DNA of 5,210 bases from a bacterium. Its GTDB lineage: Bacteria; Bacteroidota; Ignavibacteria; Kapaibacteriales; UBA2268. A program made the translations under genes and the position numbers. The stretch spans positions 1 through 5,210 of the forward strand of contig JAUHXN010000220.1 in the NCBI GenBank assembly GCA_030426865.1, in the 5' to 3' direction. The notes below the pieces were generated by a model that saw only the letters and a program-made list of their open reading frames with translations, was not told the DNA's origin and searched no databases. This document shows positions 1 through 5,210 of this stretch, piece by piece. Positions within the stretch are counted from its first letter, which is position 1. Each line of letters opens with the position of its first letter.

Positions 1-337
1 CGTATTACAATGTCATTTTGAATTTCCCTTGGTCTCACGTAGCTATTAGTTCACTACCGATTATCCCTTGTGTCATCATAGCACCTGTACCTACGAAAAG
101 TAGTATGACGAATGCACCGAATAGTAGCTTATGTTTCAGCACCCATTCTAATTGGCGGCCATACCACTCAGTGAAAGTATCTAGCTGCACTTCAAACCAA
201 AGTAGGAATCTATTGAATGGATTAGTTGGTTGCAAATCTTCGGATTTACCTATACGAGAGGCAAGCCACGGAGTAAGTGTAAACCCTACTAATAAACTAG
301 TCAGAGTAGATGTAACTACTACTACCGAGTATCGGTA
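1..337 (-). pseudogene. RND efflux pump, continuation after frameshift, with two in-frame stops; runs off the left edge
   Basis: This is the downstream piece of the pump gene that begins at 1676. From about 335 leftward the frame reads YSVVVVTSTLTSLLVGFTLT, which is the end of TM5 and TM6 of RND pumps. It continues through PWLASRIG, a cytoplasmic linker (NPFNRFLLWFE), and TM7 in LLFGAFVILLFVGTGAMM. It then reads GSELIAT, a stop (TGA, 35-37), DQGKFKMTL, a second stop (TAA, 5-7), and Y. Family members usually have a Gly-type residue where TGA sits (T-G-D-Q/R-G-x-F) and Glu or Gln where TAA sits, so each stop is one substitution from a sense codon. Compared with AcrB spacing (13 residues between VFVP and the residue before F-S), about 14 codons are missing at the frame change, a net deletion near 41 bases. 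Three disabling lesions make this a pseudogene or a poor-quality sequence end. Confidence 0.85.
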
Positions 338-1676
338 CAAATACCACAACGTCAACTAAGGTAATAGATAGTGCCGAGAAACCGATTTCCATACGACCAT
401 CGAGAGCAGCAACACGCTTTTCTTTTTTCATATCCAAGTGTCGCTGTATATTCTCGAGTACCACAGTAGCATCATCGACCAGAATACCGATGATTAGCGA
501 CATGGCGAGCAGAGTCATTAGGTTCAGAGTATAGCCCAATAGCCACATAACCGCGAAAGCCGTAACCAACGATGTAGGAATAGCAATAAGTACAATTAAT
601 GAATTACGAAGACTCCGCAAAAATAGTAACATCACCAAAGATACTAGTAAGACAGCTAGAATCAAATCTACCACTACGGAGTTTACAGCTTCTATCGTAT
701 TGTCAGTACTATTATCTGTGATTGTGAAGTCGATACCAGATTCTTTGTTTTTCTGTTCTATCTCTTCGAATTTTTCTTCGATTAATCCAGACACATCAAC
801 GGCGTTTGCGTCTCCTTGTTTTTTAATAAGCAAGCCGATACCATTTTTTCCGTTATATCTACTTATAGAAGTTGGTTCTTTTATACCATCAACCACATTA
901 GCGACATCACGGACGTATATGGGGCTACCTGGCATCGGCATTGCTATTTGTACGTTCTTAATAGCTTCAATATTCTCAAATTTCCCAGTCAATCTTACAG
1001 AGCTACTTACCTGGTCCGATTCGACTTTACCTGCAGGTAAATCTAGTCCAGATCTTTTTATCGCTTCTACAATTTGCAGTAAAGAGACTTTATTTAGCTG
1101 CATTTTAGCTCTATCTACTTTGACTTGTATTTCTCTTTCTTCACCACCAAGTATTGTTATTTCAGCAACACCTTTCAGCTGTTGTAATTGTGGTAAATAG
1201 TCATCTTTTAATCTTTGGTAAAACTCCGTAGCAGGGAGATTACTGACAGCACTAACAGAGATAATAGGCAAGTCATTAGGAGAAACACTACTCATCTCAG
1301 GACTATATACTTCGTCTGGCAAGTCTTTGCTGACATTATCAATATACCGCTGTGCATCTTGCATAGTCTTATTTACATCCGTACCATATTTCAGATTTGC
1401 GATAACAACTGATGCATTTGGTAGCGATTTAGTTACTATAAAATCGACACCTTCTAAATTAGAAAGTGCGTCTTCCACAGTTTTAGAAACGGAGCTTTCT
1501 ACTTCTTCGGGTGATGCACCCGGATAGACAGTTTTGATAACCACTACTGGCTGATTGAAATCGGGCATTAGCTCATAGCTAAGGTTAGTAAAACCTATAT
1601 AGCCTAATAAAACAAGCACACTAAATAGAACTATTATCAGCGAAGGTCTATTAATCGATATTTCTGTAATATTCAT
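297..1676 (-). CDS. RND multidrug efflux pump (AcrB/HAE1-like), N-terminal part, frame lost at the 3' end
   Basis: This is the inner-membrane, proton-driven pump of a tripartite efflux system, which exports drugs or other small molecules. The 459-residue frame shows TM1 (about residues 11-30), the porter-domain motif YPGASPEEVE (51-60), a long periplasmic loop, TM2-TM4 (about 332-405) and the proton-relay pair Asp401-Asp402 in GILVDDATVVLEN. TM5 begins in SITLVDVVVFVP (437-448). Family members exceed 1,000 residues. Here homology stops at Pro448, and the last 11 residues (ILGSSSYIYSD) are out-of-frame translation ending at TAG 297-299. The true continuation resumes in another frame (separate entry). 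The start is supported by an AGGAA sequence 5 bases upstream that overlaps the adaptor's stop codon. The gene is third in the operon, 8 bases after the adaptor. Family assignment is firm. Whether the break is biological or a sequence error is not known. Confidence 0.93.
   Translation of the reverse strand: MNITEISINRPSLIIVLFSVLVLLGYIGFTNLSYELMPDFNQPVVVIKTVYPGASPEEVESSVSKTVEDALSNLEGVDFIVTKSLPNASVVIANLKYGTDVNKTMQDAQRYIDNVSKDLPDEVYSPEMSSVSPNDLPIISVSAVSNLPATEFYQRLKDDYLPQLQQLKGVAEITILGGEEREIQVKVDRAKMQLNKVSLLQIVEAIKRSGLDLPAGKVESDQVSSSVRLTGKFENIEAIKNVQIAMPMPGSPIYVRDVANVVDGIKEPTSISRYNGKNGIGLLIKKQGDANAVDVSGLIEEKFEEIEQKNKESGIDFTITDNSTDNTIEAVNSVVVDLILAVLLVSLVMLLFLRSLRNSLIVLIAIPTSLVTAFAVMWLLGYTLNLMTLLAMSLIIGILVDDATVVLENIQRHLDMKKEKRVAALDGRMEIGFSALSITLVDVVVFVPILGSSSYIYSD
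323..337. repeat. Perfect 6-bp inverted repeat at the pump frameshift
   Basis: TACCGA (323-328) and TCGGTA (332-337) are perfect reverse complements separated by GTA. The repeat lies exactly where the RND reading frame changes. It may have promoted a small deletion, or it may have been created by the deletion joint. A 6-bp stem can arise by chance, so only its position makes it notable. Confidence 0.5.
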
Positions 1677-1681
1677 AATGG

Positions 1682-1686
1682 TTCCT
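1682..1686 (-). promoter_or_regulatory. Ribosome-binding site of the RND pump gene
   Basis: On the minus strand AGGAA lies 5 bases (CCATT) before the ATG at 1676. Its first AG is also the end of the adaptor's TAG stop (1687-1685). It is the clearest Shine-Dalgarno-like site in the window. It fixes the pump start and implies translation of the pump closely follows that of the adaptor. Confidence 0.6.
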
Positions 1687-2737
1687 ATTTACTTACGCTT
1701 ACATTAGCATTATCAAATAGGTTTATAAACCCACTAGTTACTATAGTATCGCCAATACTCAACCCATCGGAGACTACTACTTTTTCTCCTATTCTTTCGG
1801 TTATTGTTATCTTTTTCAGCTTTGCCTTTCCATTTTCAACAACATAAACTTGTGGGTTTGTGCTCGAGCCGATTAAGCTCTTTGTGTCTATGTATATCTC
1901 ATAAGATTGCGTTTTTCTTTTCGATATAAATTTACCGAACATACCTGCTTTTATTAGATTGTCATTGGTGTTATTCACTTCAAAAATAATTGGGTAATTG
2001 TTAGACATATTTCCTTTGCTACCTATCACAGATACTTTCCCCTCTATCTCTAACTCAGGATAAGCATCTACGAAAAGCTTATAAGATTTATCTTTCTTGA
2101 AAAGGGATAACTGACTTTCTGAGGCATTAACAGTAAATTTCAACTTAGAAATATCAGTGATTTGTAATAGCGGCACACCTGGTGCAGCGAATGCTCCTAC
2201 TTCTACAAACTTCATGGTTACAATACCATCGAAAGGAGCCCTAATAGTACTCTTGTTAATTTGTTCTTGAATTGTTTTCTGTTGATTTTTGGCTGTTAGC
2301 AAACCCAGCTCTACTTTCTCCAGTTTCACGCCTTGTATAGCATCAGCATCACTAAGTATTTTGTATCTTTTTACATCTACTTCCAAACCACTTATCTGTA
2401 TTTCTACTGCTTCTAGCTGCAATTTCAGAAGTGAATTATCCAATTGTATTAGGGGCTGTCCTTTTCTAACTACATCGCCCTCATCTACAAGTATATTAGC
2501 AATTTTACCTTGCACTTCAGTGTTTAGCTTAACTTCTCTATAAGGAAGAAAATTACCAGCCATTTCTACTTCAAAATCAATTGGTTTATTGTCCACTACT
2601 TCTATGTTTACTTCTATTGCAGCTGATTTGTCGTATTTATATACCCTTTTCTCAGTTATATTTTTATTATTTATTAACTGGAATGCGATTATGGCTACTA
2701 ATGCAATTGCTGCTATTATATATATTATTTTTTTCAT
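1685..2737 (-). CDS. Periplasmic adaptor (membrane fusion protein) of an RND efflux system
   Basis: This adaptor would link the inner-membrane pump to the outer-membrane channel across the periplasm. The 350 residues begin with a lysine pair and one hydrophobic segment (about 4-22), an uncleaved anchor or signal. There is no lipobox cysteine, so it is probably not a lipoprotein. The two lipoyl half-motifs are GKIANILVDEGDVVRKGQPL (77-96) and IRAPFDGIVTMKFVEVGAFA (165-184). They flank a short alpha-helical hairpin (about 101-163). The beta-barrel domain follows (about 197-275, with the GMFGKF motif at 265-270), then a membrane-proximal domain ending near SGFINLFDNANVSV. Length and domain order are normal for the family. 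It begins 6 bases after the channel gene's stop, so the two are surely co-transcribed. The region before the ATG is purine-rich but has no strong Shine-Dalgarno. The substrate cannot be read from the sequence. Confidence 0.95.
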   Translation of the reverse strand: MKKIIYIIAAIALVAIIAFQLINNKNITEKRVYKYDKSAAIEVNIEVVDNKPIDFEVEMAGNFLPYREVKLNTEVQGKIANILVDEGDVVRKGQPLIQLDNSLLKLQLEAVEIQISGLEVDVKRYKILSDADAIQGVKLEKVELGLLTAKNQQKTIQEQINKSTIRAPFDGIVTMKFVEVGAFAAPGVPLLQITDISKLKFTVNASESQLSLFKKDKSYKLFVDAYPELEIEGKVSVIGSKGNMSNNYPIIFEVNNTNDNLIKAGMFGKFISKRKTQSYEIYIDTKSLIGSSTNPQVYVVENGKAKLKKITITERIGEKVVVSDGLSIGDTIVTSGFINLFDNANVSVSK

Positions 2738-2743
2738 AATTCT

Positions 2744-4087
2744 TTACTCTTTAATTGAGAGATGTCCTGTCAGTCTTTTGTATTCGAGATCTGATTTTAG
2801 AAAATCAATTAAGTTAGATAAATATTCTTGTTGTGATTGTCGTAGTGTATTGTCTGCGAGTAGTATATCTGTGATATTGGCTAAGCCTTGACTATGTTGC
2901 AATAGCGTTTGATTGTAAATAGTATTTGCCAATTCTACATTAGTTTTAGAATTTTCTATCTGTTTGAAAGTAGTTTGTCTTATGTTGATAGCGTTTTCTA
3001 TATCTATCTTATTCTTATCTTTTATTATATCTATTTCTAATTCATTATTCTGAAGTTCAATAGATTTTTGTTCAACTTTCTTTGGAAGTACTGTGCCAGT
3101 GAATATTGGTACATTCAGCTTTAGTCCTACAAATCCGATAGGGTAAAAGTTAAGGAAATCATTCGGTTTTTCGTTGTAGCCAAACCCAGTAGTACCGTAG
3201 TTTCCGATTAGCATAAGAGAAGGTAATCGCTCATTTTTTAGATTAGTAATTTCCTGTTTGATTAGCTCCACTTTCTTTTCTTTTAACTTTACGTTTATCG
3301 GATTTACTTCGTAACTATTATTTGTTTTGCCAATTATTATTTCATCTGATATTTCAATATCTGCATCGTTTTTTCCAATAAGAAACTTCAGCAACTTGAG
3401 TGCTTGCAACTGCTGATTATTAAGAGTCTCAATCTTATTTTCTAGTTGATTTAGCTGTAGTTCTATTTTCTTAACATCTACGCCAGTAGCTAGTTGATTA
3501 TCTTTCAGTAAAGTGACTGTGCTCAATAGTTTCTTACTATTCATCACATTACTATCCAGGAATATTTTTGTACTCTTGATTATTTGTAGATTATAATACA
3601 AATTAGAAACTTGATATATTAAGTCTTCTTCGGATTTTTGGTAAAGAAGTTGCTTCATTTCTATACCTTTACCACTAGCTGATATACCACCGAAAATTTG
3701 GGAGTTATATAGAGGCATTGTTAGTAATATGTTTGCATTGATATTATGTGGAACACCGAATTGTACTTCCTTGAATTTGCCAGCAGGGCCACCGAATAAA
3801 CTCATAGGCATAATCTGATATGGCAAATCAGTGAAGTACTTATATTCAGAATTGAACTCCAATTTTGGAATCAAATTGGCATATACTTCCGACTCTTTCT
3901 CTCGGCTTATTTCTATCTCATTCTTGCTGATTTCTAGACTCTTATTATGTACAATAGCAGAGTCTATGCACTTCTGCAATGACCATTCCTCTGCCCGAAG
4001 CGATGACACTCCAAGCGCTGAGAATAGAAATATTCCAGCAATAGCGAAACGTTTGTGAATACTTACTAACTTCATAATTAAACGCAT
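2744..4087 (-). CDS. TolC-like outer-membrane efflux channel (OEP family)
   Basis: This is the outer-membrane exit duct of the tripartite pump, expected to trimerise into a beta-barrel plus periplasmic helical tunnel. The 447-residue frame starts with a signal peptide: basic MKLVSIHKRF, hydrophobic AIAGIFLFSALG, and a likely cut after SLRA (residue 32), before EEWSLQKCI. Two OEP repeats follow (about 35-240 and 260-442). Each has long amphipathic helices and a strand segment (LEFNSEYKYF about 77-86; LPSLMLIGNYG about 288-298) of the kind that forms the barrel. PLYNSQIFGG and PIFTGTVLP mark the equivalent turns in the two halves. The final helix YLSNLIDFLKSDLEYKRLTG is typical of the family. 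Two starts are possible, 4087 and 4075. The latter (MKLVSIHKRF) gives a more standard signal peptide, and neither has a Shine-Dalgarno. It is the first gene of the operon and complete. Confidence 0.94.
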   Translation of the reverse strand: MRLIMKLVSIHKRFAIAGIFLFSALGVSSLRAEEWSLQKCIDSAIVHNKSLEISKNEIEISREKESEVYANLIPKLEFNSEYKYFTDLPYQIMPMSLFGGPAGKFKEVQFGVPHNINANILLTMPLYNSQIFGGISASGKGIEMKQLLYQKSEEDLIYQVSNLYYNLQIIKSTKIFLDSNVMNSKKLLSTVTLLKDNQLATGVDVKKIELQLNQLENKIETLNNQQLQALKLLKFLIGKNDADIEISDEIIIGKTNNSYEVNPINVKLKEKKVELIKQEITNLKNERLPSLMLIGNYGTTGFGYNEKPNDFLNFYPIGFVGLKLNVPIFTGTVLPKKVEQKSIELQNNELEIDIIKDKNKIDIENAINIRQTTFKQIENSKTNVELANTIYNQTLLQHSQGLANITDILLADNTLRQSQQEYLSNLIDFLKSDLEYKRLTGHLSIKE

Positions 4088-4122
4088 TTATTTATTGAAC
4101 AATCGTTTCTAACCCACCTAAA

Positions 4123-4142
4123 TCCTCCCTTGACAAGGAGGA
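4123..4142. repeat. Near-perfect inverted repeat, 9-bp arms with one bulged base
   Basis: TCCTCCCTTG (4123-4132) pairs with CAAGGAGGA (4134-4142) around a central A, with one extra C in the left arm. The pairing could extend a few bases past a mismatch. There is no adjacent T-run on either strand, so it is not a standard intrinsic terminator. It lies about 35 bases upstream of the channel gene's start, so in an operon transcript it would fold in the 5' leader. Confidence 0.6.
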
Positions 4143-4264
4143 CTTGAATAGTAATATTTATTCCTTCCTCTGCCTTCGGCTCCACTCAATGACCGCAATT
4201 CGACAGGATTCACGACTAAATTTCTTTCCTCCTCAGTCTCTCACTTCGCTCGAGCCAGCTCCTC

Positions 4265-4281
4265 CCACGCCCAACGCGTGG
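4265..4281. repeat. Small GC-rich hairpin, 6-bp stem and 5-base loop
   Basis: CCACGC (4265-4270) and GCGTGG (4276-4281) are perfect reverse complements around CCAAC. It lies 30 bases past the stop of the haem-protein gene, where a terminator would be expected. However, the minus-strand sequence that follows is GAGGAG, not a U-run. It could be a weak or factor-dependent terminator, or just part of the repeat patchwork. Confidence 0.4.
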
Positions 4282-4310
4282 CAGGCAAAGTAGCACAATT
4301 CATAGTAGCT

Positions 4311-4706
4311 CTACTTCTTATCCATCTCAACTACCCATATACCACGGATTTGGTTCACTCCGTAACCAGTTGCTTTATCATTCGGATACTTTTCTTTTAT
4401 CTTACTTTGAGTTAATTTTTCTATATCTTTTTCTGGAGTACCGTGGCACTGCAAACACATAGCGTTAGTCTCTATTGGGTAATATCCGACCATTTTGCCA
4501 TTGAACTCACTAACTTTAGAACCAAGTTCCTCGCCTTTTGCAATACGTTCATGTAGTACATTGATGAACTCAAGCTCATCTTTGTTAGCGACGTTACTTG
4601 GGTTACGAGGCTTATCACTTACACGCTTTATACTAACATTATATTCATTAGCACCTCTACCTATTTTATCTATAACAATATACCTGGTTAGTAATTTAAT
4701 CAACAA
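4311..4706 (-). CDS. DUF3365/Tll0287-like single-haem protein, C-terminal part; 5' end lost at a chimeric joint
   Basis: The protein belongs to the Tll0287-like family (DUF3365), periplasmic domains that bind one covalent c-type haem and are thought to act as redox or gas sensors. Visible hallmarks are RVSDKPRNPSN (28-38), the haem-attachment motif CLQCH (84-88), YPNDKATGYGVNQIRG (107-122) and a final WVVEMDKK strand. Full proteins carry a signal peptide or lipoprotein leader and roughly 60 or more residues before the RNP motif, and these are absent here. The first 24 or so residues of the frame (MLIKLLTRYIVIDK onward) do not fit the family and are the antisense of the plus-strand ABC transporter gene. 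The ATG at 4706 is therefore not a genuine start, and real homology begins near 4634. It ends with TAG at 4311-4313. No partner gene for signalling is visible. Family assignment is fairly firm; physiological role is unknown. Confidence 0.8.
   Translation of the reverse strand: MLIKLLTRYIVIDKIGRGANEYNVSIKRVSDKPRNPSNVANKDELEFINVLHERIAKGEELGSKVSEFNGKMVGYYPIETNAMCLQCHGTPEKDIEKLTQSKIKEKYPNDKATGYGVNQIRGIWVVEMDKK
4625..4640. other. Joint between two truncated, oppositely oriented genes
   Basis: Left of this point the minus strand encodes DUF3365-family sequence (SIKRVSDKPRNP); right of it the plus strand encodes ABC-exporter sequence (LTLYSLAPLPILS). Both genes lose their 5' portions here and their coding sequences abut with no spacer. 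A few bases around GCTTTATACTA could belong to either side, so the joint cannot be placed exactly. Two genes that each need an upstream half cannot both be whole around this point. It is thus a rearrangement breakpoint or an assembly chimera. Confidence 0.75.
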
Positions 4707-5210
4707 ACAAAGTCAAAAAGTACAGGCTCAACTTTCCGATATAACTACCATTTCACAAGAAACTTATTCAGGTATCCGTGTAATAAAATCATTTGTTAAA
4801 GAGCGCTTTTTTATTTCCAATCTAAATAAAGAAAATGAAAATTACCGAACCTATTCTATGAATCTAGTAAAAACTAATGCTTTTTTCTTTCCCGTAATGA
4901 TGTTATTAATTGGACTAAGCACTATTTTAACTATTTATATAGGAGGACAAGAATATATTGCTGGAAACATATCAGGAAATGGAACAATATTAGAATTTGT
5001 GATTTATATTAATATGTTAACTTGGCCTGTAACAGCAATTGGATGGGTTACATCTATCATTCAACGTGCAGCAGCTTCACAAACTAGAATTAACGAATTT
5101 TTAGCAACTGAACCTAACATTTCTAACCCAACTGAAAAACCTACTTCTTTTAAAGGCAACATAGAATTTAACAACGTCTATTTTACCTATCCTGAATCTG
5201 GAATTGAAGC
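4633..5210 (+). CDS. ABC exporter (MsbA-like, fused membrane and ATPase domains), internal fragment
   Basis: The frame (phase of 4681) is open from the joint to the right edge and has no native start. It reads LTLYSLAPLPILSITIYLVS, part of a late membrane helix of the exporter domain. Next come NLINKQSQKVQAQLSD and SQETYSGIRVIKSF (4753-4794), the conserved cytoplasmic extension of ABC exporters. Two more helices follow (TNAFFFPVMMLLIGLSTI; FVIYINMLTWPVTAIGWV), then the linker AAASQTRINEFL. The ATPase domain opens with GNIEFNNVYFTYP (from 5155), whose A-loop tyrosine is at 5188-5190. Walker A would fall just past the window. Such exporters are about 580-600 residues, so about 160 N-terminal residues are missing at the left. 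Base composition is more AT-rich than the pump gene near 360-600. Role: ATP-driven export of a lipid, drug or peptide; the substrate cannot be told. Confidence 0.88.

Larger units (their letters stand above)
4088..4310. repeat. Non-coding patchwork of interspersed-repeat-like segments
   Basis: This gap between the channel gene and the haem-protein gene has no credible coding frame. It breaks into blocks: 4111-4145 (AACCCACCTAAATCC then an inverted repeat), 4162-4210 (read on the minus strand, a GTCATTGAGTGGAGCCGAAG-type segment), 4226-4264 (minus strand, GGGAGGAGCTGGCTCGAGCG and onward, ending CTGAGGAGG) and a small GC-rich hairpin at 4265-4281. From memory, segments of this style occur as many-copy interspersed repeats in Bacteroidota and relatives. 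That is recollection and not a search result. Any promoter of the efflux operon must lie here or further upstream, but no clear TAnnTTTG-type or sigma-70-type element was found. Confidence 0.55.

Noticed and set aside
1..337. Alternative genetic code with UGA read as glycine (as in SR1/Gracilibacteria)
   Set aside because: TGA does fall on a Gly position at 35-37, but no TGA occurs in frame in the clean codons of the adaptor, channel, haem protein and ABC fragment, all of which use ordinary GGN glycine codons. A TAA also interrupts the same gene, which that code would not explain.
18..359. 113-residue plus-strand open frame at the left edge, and other plus-strand frames at 700-1200, 816-1040, 1215-1412, 1327-1527, 2289-2543, 2589-2891 and 3831-4058
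   Set aside because: All lie antisense to the efflux genes, have no recognisable domains and show composition expected of the complementary strand of membrane-protein genes.
4265..4281. Intrinsic terminator for the haem-protein gene
   Set aside because: The stem is only 6 bp and there is no T-run on the strand that would need it.
4284..4298. Bacteroidota-type promoter element TAnnTTTG on the minus strand (TACTTTGC)
   Set aside because: The spacing is one base short of the consensus, no TTG element sits at the right distance upstream, and it lies about 200 bases from the channel gene.
4088..4310. CRISPR array or tRNA/ncRNA gene in the gap
   Set aside because: There are no regularly spaced direct repeats, no cloverleaf with conserved TψC-type sequence, and no recognisable RNA-family core.
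4636..4706. Residues 1-24 of the haem-protein frame as a genuine N-terminus or membrane anchor
   Set aside because: The opposite strand encodes conserved ABC-exporter sequence over the same bases, and the leader does not match the DUF3365 family, so the open frame is fortuitous.

Overview
The window looks like low-GC DNA from the Bacteroidota/Chlorobi side of the bacteria. This is inferred from the protein style of the efflux genes, the weak or AT-rich ribosome-binding regions and a short non-coding block that reads like the interspersed repeats of such genomes. The exact lineage cannot be fixed from sequence alone.

Positions 1-4087 hold a minus-strand tripartite efflux operon, transcribed right to left. 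It runs from a TolC-like outer-membrane channel (2744-4087) to a periplasmic adaptor of the HlyD/RND membrane-fusion family (1685-2737) and then an RND inner-membrane pump of the AcrB/HAE1 type (from 1676 off the left edge). The genes are 6 and 8 bases apart. The channel and adaptor are intact. The pump is broken: its frame is lost near 331-337, inside TM5, where about 14 residues are missing. The resumed frame then meets a TGA (35-37) and a TAA (5-7) within otherwise conserved sequence. As it stands the operon supplies a channel and an adaptor but no complete pump.

Positions 4088-4310 contain no gene. They hold a patchwork of short GC-richer inverted-repeat segments that look like fragments of interspersed repeats.

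Positions 4311 to about 4634 (minus) carry the C-terminal part of a DUF3365/Tll0287-type single-haem protein with a CLQCH haem site. From about 4633 to 5210 (plus) lies an open frame with no proper start: the back half of the membrane domain and the first strands of the ATPase domain of an MsbA-like ABC exporter. Both genes lose their 5' halves at the same point, about 4625-4640. The nominal first 24 or so residues of the haem protein are simply the antisense of the ABC gene. The simplest reading is a chimeric joint, from either assembly or a real rearrangement.

No new biological system is evident. The noteworthy content is the damaged pump, the two-gene joint and the repeat patchwork.
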